A program made the position numbers and the translations under genes. Shown here in pieces: positions 6,853 to 13,143 of a stretch of DNA of 13,321 nt (positions are counted from its first letter, which is position 1; the number at the start of each line of letters is the position of its first letter). Location of the stretch: NCBI GenBank assembly GCA_035575035.1, contig DATLYH010000116.1, positions 1 through 13,321 of the forward strand. The letters run 5' to 3'. Source of the stretch: DATLYH01 sp035575035. GTDB taxonomy: Bacteria; Planctomycetota; Planctomycetia; Gemmatales; Gemmataceae. The notes below the pieces were generated by a model that saw only the letters and a list, made by a program, of their open reading frames with translations, was not told the origin of the DNA and did no database searches.

Positions 6853-8601
6853 TCAGTTGAACACCTCGGGGAGAATCCTTCGGGCCTTCTCCCGGAGGTA
6901 ATTGTTCACGTCCCGCGCCGTCTCCAGGCGCAGGGCTTCGCGGGCGACCTCGGTGGCTTCGTCAATGGTGACCGACCGGATGACCTTCTTGATCTCCGGG
7001 ATGTTGTGCGGCGCGGCACTGAGCTGCCGGAGCCCCAAGCCCAGCAGCAACAGGGTGTACAATGGCTCGCCGCTCATCTCGCCGCAGACGTTAACGTCCA
7101 CGCCGTGCCGGGCCGCCGCCTCGACCACCTGCTTGATCAGGCGGAGGACGGCGGGATCGCCAGCATTGTACAGGGAAGCAACCGCCTCGTTGGTCCGGTC
7201 CGCTGCCAGGGTGTATTGAATCAGGTCATTGGTGCCGATGGAAAAGAAGTCCACCTCGCGGGCCATGTGGTCAGCCATGATGGCCGCCGAGGGAACCTCG
7301 ATCATCGTGCCGACCGGCAGGTCCCGGTTGAAGGCGATGCCCTCGTCCTCCAAGTCCTCCTTGACCTCCGCCAGGATCATCTTGCACTGGCGCAACTCCA
7401 GCAGGGTGCTCACCATGGGGAACATGATGCGCACATCGCCGAAGGCACTTGCCCTTAGGATGGCACGCATCTGCGTTTTGAACAAGGTCAAATTCCGCAG
7501 ACAGAGCCGGACGCTGCGCAGACCCAAAAACGGGTTGCGCTCTTCGACGGCTGGCCCCGTCTGCGTGGCGAACTTGTCGGCCCCCACGTCGAGGGTACGG
7601 ATGACCACCGGGCGGTTGGGCCCCAGGGTGCGCAGGACGGTCAAGTAGGCATCGAGGTGCTCGGCCTCGGTGGGATCGGTCTTCCTGCCGAGATAGAGGA
7701 ACTCGGTGCGGTACAAGCCGACGCCGTCGGCGCCGCGCTCCAGGCAGTGGCTGGCCTCGTGAGGGAACTCGATGTTGCCCAGCAGGGTGACGCGGACGCC
7801 GTCGCGTGTTTCGGCGGGCAGGTCGCGTAGTTCGCCGAGTTGGGTTTCGAAACTGCGGAAGCTGCTGCGGGTGCGTTCGTAGTGTTCCAGAGTTTCGTCG
7901 TCGGGGTTGAGGATGAGCACGCCGCGGTTGCCGTCCACAATGACCAGGTCGCCGCCAGAGACGTCGGTGACGAACTTCCCCAGGCCGACCACCGCCGGGA
8001 TCTCCAGGGCGCCGGCCATGATGGCGGTGTGGCTGGCCCGGCCGCCGGCCTCAGTGGCGAAGGCATGTACCATCCGCGGGTCGAGGGCGGCGGTCTCGCT
8101 GGGGGTCAGGTCGTGGGCCAGCACGATGACTGGCTCGGTCAGGTGGGCCAACTGCTCGCGGCGTTGGCCGAGCAGGTTGCGGAGGATACGCTTCTCGATG
8201 TCGAACAGGTCGGCGGCGCGGGCGGCCAGGTAGCCCTGCTCGAGACTTTCCAGGGTCTTGGCATAGCGGCGGATGACCCGGCTGACAGCATACTCGGCGG
8301 AGCGGCCGTAGTGGCGAATCTGCTCTTCCAGCTCGCGCTCCAGGGCGGGGTCCTCGATCAACAAGGCGTGGGCCCCGAAGATCGCCCCGTACTGCCGGCC
8401 GAGCCGTTCGTTGACCACTTCCTGATTGGCACGGGCCTCCTGGGCGGCGGCGGCCAGGGCCTGGCGGAGCCGCTGGACTTCCTCCTCGACCCCCTGCGGG
8501 TTGACGGTACGCTGCGGAATGCGGAACCACTCGGTGTCCAGCACCAGCGCAGGCCCGATGGCCACGCCGGGAGAAACGGGGATGCCGCGCTTGATTTCCA
8601 T
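6853..8601 (-). CDS. ptsI: Phosphoenolpyruvate-protein phosphotransferase (PTS Enzyme I)
   Basis: 582 residues, the usual length of Enzyme I. It autophosphorylates from PEP and passes the phosphate to HPr. All landmarks are present: N-terminal GIPVSPGVAIGPA; the phospho-histidine site GGRASHTAIMA with His191; the PEP-binding GADGVGLYRTEFLYL with Arg298; the C-terminal signature DFFSIGTNDLIQYTLAADR (451-469); and Cys506 in NVCGEMSGEP. There is no GAF domain, so it is the EI type rather than PtsP. It is the last gene of the HPF-PtsN-HPr-EI run, 162 bp after HPr, and that gap holds a repeat and a palindrome. The ATG at 8601 lacks a recognisable Shine-Dalgarno, but the protein begins where EI proteins normally do. 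With no permease gene nearby, a regulatory rather than sugar-uptake role is inferred. Confidence 0.97.
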   Translation of the reverse strand: MEIKRGIPVSPGVAIGPALVLDTEWFRIPQRTVNPQGVEEEVQRLRQALAAAAQEARANQEVVNERLGRQYGAIFGAHALLIEDPALERELEEQIRHYGRSAEYAVSRVIRRYAKTLESLEQGYLAARAADLFDIEKRILRNLLGQRREQLAHLTEPVIVLAHDLTPSETAALDPRMVHAFATEAGGRASHTAIMAGALEIPAVVGLGKFVTDVSGGDLVIVDGNRGVLILNPDDETLEHYERTRSSFRSFETQLGELRDLPAETRDGVRVTLLGNIEFPHEASHCLERGADGVGLYRTEFLYLGRKTDPTEAEHLDAYLTVLRTLGPNRPVVIRTLDVGADKFATQTGPAVEERNPFLGLRSVRLCLRNLTLFKTQMRAILRASAFGDVRIMFPMVSTLLELRQCKMILAEVKEDLEDEGIAFNRDLPVGTMIEVPSAAIMADHMAREVDFFSIGTNDLIQYTLAADRTNEAVASLYNAGDPAVLRLIKQVVEAAARHGVDVNVCGEMSGEPLYTLLLLGLGLRQLSAAPHNIPEIKKVIRSVTIDEATEVAREALRLETARDVNNYLREKARRILPEVFN

Positions 8602-8663
8602 GGAGTGCGTGATGAGCTATCAGCGGTCAGGGCGCTGGACACGGTACGCTGCACTCGCCACCA

Positions 8664-8685
8664 GCCGGCTGACGCCGGCCGCTCG
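8664..8685 (+). repeat. 22-bp GC-rich palindromic repeat, copy 1
   Basis: Starts with GCCGGCTGACGCCGGC, which has two GCCGGC arms around TGAC and can form a hairpin, then continues to CGCTCG. An identical 22-bp copy lies at 9136-9157 in the same orientation. The two copies flank the HPr gene. It looks like a REP-type dispersed element. Confidence 0.7.
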
Positions 8686-8691
8686 CCGCCC

Positions 8692-8705
8692 GGTACGCGC
8701 GTACC
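8692..8705. repeat. Perfect 14-bp palindrome GGTACGCGCGTACC
   Basis: A perfect palindrome just after the copy-1 repeat in the HPr-ptsI gap, 87 bp upstream of the ptsI start. It could be an operator for a dimeric regulator or a chance GC palindrome; no second copy is seen in the window. Confidence 0.5.
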
Positions 8706-8763
8706 AGGCATGCCGTTGGCTCTCCCCTCCGATACCTGCCCCTGCTCCGTGCGGACTAGTCCC

Positions 8764-9069
8764 TCAACGTGAGGGCGGCGCCTCGGGGACTTCCTGGGCG
8801 GTTGCCAGGCTGGTGAGCACCTCCAACAAGGCATCCAGGGCGGCCGCGGCGTCGGGGCCGGTGGCCTCAAGCACCAACTCGGTCCCCGGAGCGGCGCCTA
8901 GACCCATCAGGGCCACCGGGCTCTTCCCGTCCACCCCCACCCCATCCTTGATCACGCTGACGCGGCTCTGGAAGCGCAGGGCCGTCTCGGCAAAGGCCGC
9001 CAGCGGGCGCAGGTGGAAACCCTGCGGGTTGGTGATCACCACCTTGCGTCGGACACTCTCGCCCTTCAT
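8764..9069 (-). CDS. HPr family phosphocarrier protein
   Basis: 101 residues with the HPr fold. It accepts phosphate from Enzyme I at His19 in TNPQGFHLRPLAAF and hands it to EIIA proteins. Ser50, in DGKSPVALMGLG, aligns with regulatory Ser46 of Firmicute HPr, so control by an HPr kinase/phosphorylase is possible; no hprK is in the window. The C-terminal 13 or so residues extend past the usual HPr end. I chose the ATG at 9069 because it gives the normal start, with AGGG upstream. The frame stays open to an ATG at 9321 that overlaps the ptsN stop (ATGA). Using that would add 84 residues that are largely translated intergenic repeat, so the extension is probably not real but cannot be excluded. 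It lies between ptsN and ptsI. Confidence 0.93.
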   Translation of the reverse strand: MKGESVRRKVVITNPQGFHLRPLAAFAETALRFQSRVSVIKDGVGVDGKSPVALMGLGAAPGTELVLEATGPDAAAALDALLEVLTSLATAQEVPEAPPSR

Positions 9070-9135
9070 GGCACCCTGGCTCTCGGGCGATGGGGCCGGG
9101 CAGCCGGCGGGCATGGCCGGGTCGCCTGATGACCG

Positions 9136-9157
9136 GCCGGCTGACGCCGGCCGCTCG
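9136..9157 (+). repeat. 22-bp GC-rich palindromic repeat, copy 2
   Basis: Identical over 22 bp to 8664-8685, including the two GCCGGC arms. It lies upstream of the HPr start, in the gap after ptsN. In the open frame above HPr it would translate on the minus strand as roughly SERPASAGR. Confidence 0.7.
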
Positions 9158-9266
9158 CTATCGGGAGCGGGGCGCGGGGGATCGGTGTCAAGCCGGCGTC
9201 CGTTCATCCTGTCACCAGGTCCTGCCGGGGGCCGCCGTCGGAGCCGCCCGGCCAGCAGGTCGTTGG

Positions 9267-9309
9267 CCCCGTCACCCGCTCTCGTCTGGGAGAGAGGCGA
9301 AGGGACGGG
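9267..9309. repeat. Imperfect CT-rich/GA-rich hairpin element, ptsN-HPr gap
   Basis: A C/T-rich left half (CACCCGCTCTCGTC) is followed by a G/A-rich right half (GGGAGAGAGGCGAAGGG), forming an imperfect stem. It resembles the dispersed intergenic elements of the CCCTCTCCC...GGGAGAGGG type common in GC-rich genomes, and the element at 10181-10222. Family membership is inference. Confidence 0.45.
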
Positions 9310-9317
9310 CGCCGTCC

Positions 9318-9788
9318 TCATGGCGGCTGGTGGTCGGCCTCTTCCAGAAGGCCCCAGATGGCTTCCCGCGAGGGGGCCTGCCGCAGCGAGCGGACAAAGC
9401 CCTCGTCACGCAGGCAGCGCGAGACGTTCTCCAGAGCACGGAGATGGTCGCCGGGCCGATCTTGGGGCGAGATCAGCAGCACGAACACATTGACCGGTTC
9501 GCCGTCGAGGCTGTCGAAGGCCACCCCAGGCCGAGAGATGGCCACGGTGCCGACGAGGCGCTCGACGCTCGGGTGCTTGGTGTGAGGGATGGCCACCCGC
9601 CGGCCGATGCCGGTCGAGCCGAGCAGCTCGCGCTTGAGGATGGCCCGGATGATGTCCTCGGGATCGGCGCCGCGGAAGGCGCCGGCGGCCCGAAGGCCCT
9701 CGACCATCTCCCGGATGACCCCCTCCTTGCTGCTCGCCGCCAGGTCGGGAATGATCGCCTCCCGGACCACGAAATCAGACATACGCAT
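9318..9788 (-). CDS. ptsN: PTS EIIA-Ntr / fructose-type IIA domain protein
   Basis: 156 residues, the size of a single IIA(Fru/Ntr) domain. It accepts phosphate from HPr on His69 in RRVAIPHTKHPSV, the family's active-site motif (usually IPHG/IPHT). Other family features are ILKRELLGSTGIG before the His and VFVLLISPQDRPGDHLRAL after it. No IIB or IIC domain is present, so it is a regulatory EIIA rather than part of a permease. The ATG at 9788 has AGGGAG about 11 nt upstream; a second ATG two codons later at 9782 is also possible. The gene begins 6 bp after the HPF stop, which argues for co-transcription. Proteobacterial PtsN affects nitrogen, potassium and stress control; the target here is unknown. 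Confidence 0.93.
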   Translation of the reverse strand: MRMSDFVVREAIIPDLAASSKEGVIREMVEGLRAAGAFRGADPEDIIRAILKRELLGSTGIGRRVAIPHTKHPSVERLVGTVAISRPGVAFDSLDGEPVNVFVLLISPQDRPGDHLRALENVSRCLRDEGFVRSLRQAPSREAIWGLLEEADHQPP

Positions 9789-9794
9789 GGCTGG

Positions 9795-10154
9795 TCACTC
9801 TCCCTCTTCTTGGGACTCGGGCCGGGCGGAGCCCCCGGTCACCTCCCCGGTCGAGGGGGTTCGACGGTGGTCCTGGATTTTCTCTTTGTAGCGGCGGAGC
9901 TGGCCCTCGAGCTTGTCAACCGCCTTGTCCACGGCGGCCAGGAGATCCGGGTGGACCTCCCGGGCGACGAAGTCGTGCTTGTGCTCGGCCTGCACCACGA
10001 ACTCCGCCGATTTTTGGTCCGGCTTCAGATCAACCGTTACCTCGATCATGGTTAGCCGGTCGAAGTAGCGAAGCAGCTTCTGTGCCTTTTCCTGAATGAA
10101 CTGCTGAGTGGCGTTGTTCAGGTGCCCGTGCCGCGCGGAGATCTTGATTTGCAC
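9795..10154 (-). CDS. hpf: Ribosome hibernation-promoting factor, short HPF/RaiA family
   Basis: 119 residues. The HPF/YfiA domain covers about residues 1-100: MQIKISARHGHLNNATQQFI, then IEVTVDLKPDQKSAEFVVQA and a final helix VDKAVDKLEGQLRRYKEKIQ. It binds the decoding region of the 30S subunit and inactivates ribosomes in stationary phase. It is the short type: the C-terminal dimerisation domain of long HPF is absent, replaced by about 20 polar residues. The start is a GTG at 10154, preceded by AAGGAG seven to eight bases upstream. It is the first gene of the HPF-ptsN-HPr-ptsI run; in proteobacteria hpf also lies beside ptsN (rpoN-hpf-ptsN). No rpoN is present here. Confidence 0.95.
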   Translation of the reverse strand: MQIKISARHGHLNNATQQFIQEKAQKLLRYFDRLTMIEVTVDLKPDQKSAEFVVQAEHKHDFVAREVHPDLLAAVDKAVDKLEGQLRRYKEKIQDHRRTPSTGEVTGGSARPESQEEGE

Positions 10155-10180
10155 CGACTGGACTCCTTCTTGGCCGGCCG

Positions 10181-10222
10181 CCCCCCTCCCCCTCCTCCCG
10201 CGCGGGGGAGAAGGGGGAAGGG
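10181..10222. repeat. C-rich/G-rich imperfect hairpin in the HPF leader
   Basis: The left part CCCCCCTCCCCCTCCTCCCG pairs imperfectly with the following CGCGGGGGAGAAGGGGGAAG. It sits within the transcribed leader, ending about 26 bp upstream of the HPF start codon. It resembles a dispersed intergenic element (compare 9267-9309) and could affect translation of HPF. Confidence 0.5.
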
Positions 10223-10340
10223 AGCAGCGCCCGTGACAAGATACTTCTGCCCAGAACGATTCAGCCTACGGATAACAGGATCCCATGGCGGGACGCGGGG
10301 TTTGCGAGCGCTCCGGTCCCTCCTCCGCCCGATGGGCGCA

Positions 10341-10369
10341 ATTGTAGCCGGCGCACGGAGTTTATTCAA
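10341..10369 (-). promoter_or_regulatory. Sigma70-like promoter for hpf-ptsN-HPr-ptsI
   Basis: On the minus strand TTGAAT (10369-10364), a 17-bp spacer, then TACAAT (10346-10341). The -10 matches 5 of 6 and the -35 matches 4 of 6 consensus bases at optimal spacing, in an otherwise GC-rich sequence. The predicted start is near 10334, giving a leader of about 180 nt to the GTG at 10154. Confidence 0.6.
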
Positions 10370-10433
10370 GCCGCCGGGAGTGAGGTTGTACCGGCCCCGT
10401 GGCCGCGGGCTTAAACCAACCGGACGCCGACGC

Positions 10434-10467
10434 TGGGGGCCTCGGCCGGCCAGGGATCACGCCCCCA
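10434..10467 (-). terminator. Inverted repeat overlapping the amidohydrolase stop
   Basis: TGGGGGC (10434-10440) pairs with GCCCCCA (10461-10467); between the arms is a GGCCGGCC palindrome. The right arm overlaps the last codons of the amidohydrolase gene. There is no T-run, so it is at best a weak terminator. Confidence 0.3.
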
Positions 10468-11947
10468 CGGGCACCGTCGGCTCGCGACTGTCATCCACCC
10501 AGACCCAGCCGTACTGCGTGTTGCTCGGCGACGGGTCGTGGCGATACTCCTCGCGGATCTGACTCAGCCGGTCGGCCTTGATTGCCTGTCGTTTTGCCTT
10601 CGGGTCGATGCCGAACAACTTCGCCGCGTTCAGACCGAGGATCTGGTCCTTGATGGCGTCGGTCAGTTCGGGGTAACCGTACTTCTCCATCAGCTCCGGC
10701 TTCATTTTCAACCGGCGCAGGCGGACGATCTGACTCTGCGGGCTACCGCCCCAGATTGAATCGGTCCCCCACAGGACGTGGTCGGCGCCGGCCACCTGGA
10801 TCATCTGCCCGAGCATGTGCAGGGCCATCTCCGGACTGCGGGCTGAGATTTGCTGGAAGGTGCTCCCCAACTCGAAGTAGATGTTCTTGATCTGCGGGTT
10901 CCGCTTCAGGATGCGCAGGATGTCGCTGATCCAGGGGATCTCCTGGGGATCGTCCTTCTTGGGGTCCTCGATGCGGTCGCCGGTGCCGCGGGCCGCCAGA
11001 CCGAAGCCGCGGAAGCCGGAGTGGTAGACGATGAAGTTCAGGTCCGGCCAGTCCTTGGCCGCCTTCTCCAGGTCATGCGGTGTGCATCCCTTCTCGTTGA
11101 AAAAGCCGAGCGGCAGCCCCTTATGGACGCACAGGTTCTTGATGCCCAATTTCTTGGTGCGCTCCCAGAACGGGTAGGCCACCTTCTCGTCGTCCATGAA
11201 CCAGGCCTGCTCGCCCAGCTCGGCGCCGGTGTACATCTTCCAGGCGTCGATTTTGAGCACCTTGACCTGGCGTTCCATCTCCTCTAGCTCCTTGGACCCG
11301 AGGTTGGGGCGGAGCAGACCGTGCGACAGCACCCGCTGCGAGCCGGCCAGGTCGTTGACGTACTGCCGCGTCGCCACCATCTGGTCGGGCGGCAGCGGGT
11401 TCTTGTCCCATTCCCGGCTCGGCACGCCGCTGATGATTGCCATCACCGTGTCGCTGTCGCCGAAGACCTCCTTGACATAGTGGGCCCGGTTAAGCAGTTC
11501 CAAACTTTTCTCGGTGGAGCCGGCCAGCGGTCGCAGCAGCCGGAAGAATTGCAGCACGCGCTTCCCCTCCGGCGTGTCGTCGTACCACTTTCGGCTGATG
11601 TCCACGTGGTGGGTCTGAACGTCGAAGATGAACTGGTCCTTGGGCCATTTCTCCTCGAAGGCCTTGGGGTCCTCGACCTCCTCGGCCGAGACTTCGTAGC
11701 AGTCGCCGAAAGTCTGGTTCAGGGCCAACAGCGCCGCGGCCATGCCGCTGCCGCTGCGGAGGAAGTCGCGGCGGCTCAGCCCCTGGCGGCGGGCAGCCCG
11801 TTCGCTGATCTCCTTGAGCCGGGCCTCGTACTCCTTCTGCTGCGGCGACGGCGGCGGCGGGATGAATTCCTCGTTGGAGGCGATCCGCGCGGGGATTGGC
11901 GGCGGGGCCTCATTCTGAGCATCGAGATCACATTGACGGACCCACAT
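10457..11947 (-). CDS. Amidohydrolase family (amidohydrolase_2) metalloenzyme with internal Tat signal
   Basis: 496 residues. The barrel starts at about residue 105 with FIFDVQTHHVD (His113/His114, metal site). Further candidate metal or active-site residues are Lys237 in DAWKMYTG, His275 in NLCVHKG, His309 in IVYHSGF and Asp396 in VLWGTDSIWGG. This is the PF04909-type layout; members are hydrolases or decarboxylases and the substrate cannot be named. A Tat-like motif SRRDFLRSGSGMAAALLALN lies at residues 58-77, preceded by a 57-residue hydrophilic, Pro-rich N-region that is unusually long for a Tat peptide. The ATG at 11947 has a good GGAGGG seven bases upstream, and there is no Met between it and the Tat motif, so the long form is favoured. 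The gene lies 88 bp after the membrane protein gene on the same strand. Confidence 0.85.
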   Translation of the reverse strand: MWVRQCDLDAQNEAPPPIPARIASNEEFIPPPPSPQQKEYEARLKEISERAARRQGLSRRDFLRSGSGMAAALLALNQTFGDCYEVSAEEVEDPKAFEEKWPKDQFIFDVQTHHVDISRKWYDDTPEGKRVLQFFRLLRPLAGSTEKSLELLNRAHYVKEVFGDSDTVMAIISGVPSREWDKNPLPPDQMVATRQYVNDLAGSQRVLSHGLLRPNLGSKELEEMERQVKVLKIDAWKMYTGAELGEQAWFMDDEKVAYPFWERTKKLGIKNLCVHKGLPLGFFNEKGCTPHDLEKAAKDWPDLNFIVYHSGFRGFGLAARGTGDRIEDPKKDDPQEIPWISDILRILKRNPQIKNIYFELGSTFQQISARSPEMALHMLGQMIQVAGADHVLWGTDSIWGGSPQSQIVRLRRLKMKPELMEKYGYPELTDAIKDQILGLNAAKLFGIDPKAKRQAIKADRLSQIREEYRHDPSPSNTQYGWVWVDDSREPTVPVGA

Positions 11948-12035
11948 GGTTAAACCCTCCGGGAAAGGACGGATCAGGTGCGATGGGATTACCTTAAGAG
12001 AGTGGACCGTGTTTCGCCGACCGGCCCGAGGGCGC

Positions 12036-12479
12036 TCAGTGATGCTGCGGAGGATCGAGATGCAGCAAATGCTCGTTGCCCGGGGCGTGCTCTGATGCAG
12101 CCGCTTCGGCCGCCAGGGGATCGGGGGGGGCCCAGTCGAAGACCCCTTGCAACCAGCCGCAGAACAGGGTCAGGCCGGCCAGCAGGCCGACGCCGCCGAG
12201 CTGCCACCAGAAGTTGGGTACCGTGACCACGCCGAGGAAATCGTAGGGGCGGGGCGCGATCTGCGACCAGACCATTGCCCCTAGCACCGACAGCAGCACC
12301 ACCGGCACCCAGGCCCCCTGGCCCAGGACCGGCCCGAGTTTCCTCCAGTTCACTCCCCCCAGCCACCAGGCCACCCAGGCGATGAGGACTCCCCAGTGCC
12401 AGGCCGCCTGGGCCAATGCGGCCAGAAGTTTGCCCAGGTCGAGGGCAATTTGCACGATCGTTTGCCACGGTTCGGTCAC
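12036..12479 (-). CDS. Small membrane protein of unknown function
   Basis: 147 residues; I do not recognise the family. Trp-rich hydrophobic segments at about residues 18-41 (including HWGVLIAWVAWWLGG), 56-75 (WVPVVLLSVLGAMVWSQIA) and 93-114 (QLGGVGLLAGLTLFCGWLQG) suggest three membrane helices; residues 6-26 may add an amphipathic helix. The C-terminal 30 residues are polar with several His (ending DPPQHH). I chose the GTG at 12479 because GGAAGGG lies eight bases upstream; another GTG at 12500 would add seven residues but has no Shine-Dalgarno. A minus-strand promoter lies at 12531-12559. The amidohydrolase follows 88 bp downstream and is probably co-transcribed. The protein could be a membrane partner of that exported enzyme, but this is inferred only from adjacency. 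Confidence 0.75.
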   Translation of the reverse strand: MTEPWQTIVQIALDLGKLLAALAQAAWHWGVLIAWVAWWLGGVNWRKLGPVLGQGAWVPVVLLSVLGAMVWSQIAPRPYDFLGVVTVPNFWWQLGGVGLLAGLTLFCGWLQGVFDWAPPDPLAAEAAASEHAPGNEHLLHLDPPQHH

Positions 12480-12530
12480 GGCCGGGACCCTTCCGTCCAC
12501 CGAGATGGATCATCCGTTCCCTAAGGCCCT

Positions 12531-12559
12531 TTGATAGCCTGCCGGCGGCGCATCGTCAA
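12531..12559 (-). promoter_or_regulatory. Sigma70-like promoter for the membrane protein-amidohydrolase pair
   Basis: On the minus strand TTGACG (12559-12554), a 17-bp spacer, TATCAA (12536-12531). The -35 matches 5 of 6 and the -10 4 of 6. The predicted start near 12524 leaves a leader of about 45 nt to the GTG at 12479. Confidence 0.5.
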
Positions 12560-12638
12560 CTTCCCGCGCCGGCGGGGGAGCGGCCAGGCTCTCGCCCGGC
12601 AGAGGGAACCCGCGCCGCTCGTTGGCTGTGCAGCCTCA

Positions 12639-12667
12639 TTGACAGAACCGGCGATTTCCAATATCGT
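12639..12667 (+). promoter_or_regulatory. Sigma70-like promoter for rpsR
   Basis: TTGACA (12639-12644, perfect), a 17-bp spacer, TATCGT (12662-12667, 4 of 6). The predicted start near 12674 gives a leader of about 50 nt to the rpsR ATG. It is divergent from the 12531-12559 promoter, with about 80 bp between the two -35 boxes. Confidence 0.55.
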
Positions 12668-12724
12668 AACGTCTCCACGGGTTGGGATGTTTGATATGCC
12701 TTTGCAGATGGGACAAAAAGAGCG

Positions 12725-12967
12725 ATGGTCCGCAAGAAGCTCGGTCGAGGAAGAAAGAATCGGTGCCGCTTCTGCACGAAGGAAGGCTGCCCGCGGCCGG
12801 CTTTCGTCGATTACAAGGACGTGCAGACGCTGAAGAAGCTTTGCACCAGCCAGGGCAAACTTTTCAGCCGTAAGCGGAGCGGCAACTGCGCCGCTTTCCA
12901 GCGGGCGGTGAAGGCCGCGATCAAACGGGCGCGCTTCATGGCATTGATGCCGTACGTCGGCGAGTAA
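12725..12967 (+). CDS. rpsR: 30S ribosomal protein bS18
   Basis: 80 residues, normal for bS18. It binds the 30S platform with bS6. The family core is clear: FVDYKDVQTLKKL, then GKLFSRKRSG, AAFQRAVKAAIKRARFMALM and the C-terminal PYVGE. The N-terminal CRFCTKEGC (Cys14, Cys17, Cys22), together with Cys40 and Cys55, suggests a zinc-binding C+ paralogue. The ATG at 12725 gives a natural N-terminus (VRKKLGRGRKNRCRFC); the Shine-Dalgarno is weak. The gene is alone here, not in the usual rpsF-ssb-rpsR-rplI order. It has its own promoter and terminator and is followed by thrS. Confidence 0.95.
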   Translation: MVRKKLGRGRKNRCRFCTKEGCPRPAFVDYKDVQTLKKLCTSQGKLFSRKRSGNCAAFQRAVKAAIKRARFMALMPYVGE

Positions 12968-12986
12968 GCGATTGTGACTGACGACC

Positions 12987-13036
12987 AGGCCGTTGGCGGC
13001 TTGGCGCCCTCCTATCCGCCAAGCCGCCAACGGCCT
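12987..13036 (+). terminator. Strong intrinsic terminator after rpsR
   Basis: A perfect 20-bp stem: the left arm 12987-13006 begins AGGCCGTTGGCGGC and the right arm is 13017-13036, with a 10-nt loop (CCCTCCTATC). A short TTT follows. It begins 20 bp after the rpsR stop. The stem is longer than a usual terminator, so it may derive from a mobile palindromic element. Confidence 0.85.
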
Positions 13037-13057
13037 TTCCATGACGTAGGATACTCC

Positions 13058-13123
13058 CGGGCCGCGCGAGCGCCCCGCGCGCCCGCCTTCTGGCCCACCC
13101 GTTGTCGGGGTGGTCCAAGTTTT
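13058..13123 (+). promoter_or_regulatory. Two stem-loops in the thrS leader, attenuator-like
   Basis: The first stem-loop pairs CGGG-CGCGCG (13058-13068, one bulged C) with CGCGCG-CCCG (13076-13085). The second pairs CCACCC (13095-13100) with GGGTGG (13108-13113), plus two outer G-C pairs, and is followed by AAGTTTTCC. The second resembles an intrinsic terminator just before the thrS ribosome binding site. Regulation is inference. Confidence 0.4.
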
Positions 13124-13143
13124 CCTCTCTGGGAGATGTCCTC

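Larger units (their letters stand above)
10155..10456. other. Leader region of the HPF-PTS operon
   Basis: 302 bp without a gene. It contains the HPF ribosome binding site, a C-rich/G-rich imperfect hairpin (10181-10222), a strong minus-strand promoter (10341-10369), and an inverted repeat just after the amidohydrolase stop (10434-10467). The predicted untranslated leader is about 180 nt. Confidence 0.6.

Noticed and set aside
12480..12500. GTG at 12500 as the start of the membrane protein
   Set aside because: No Shine-Dalgarno precedes it, while the GTG at 12479 has GGAAGGG at good spacing.
12521..13042. 173-codon minus-strand ORF over rpsR
   Set aside because: It is antisense to the clear bS18 gene and to the terminator hairpin.
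13095..13123. T-box riboswitch before thrS
   Set aside because: GGGGTGGTCC faintly resembles the T-box motif, but there is no specifier stem and T-boxes are not expected in this phylum.
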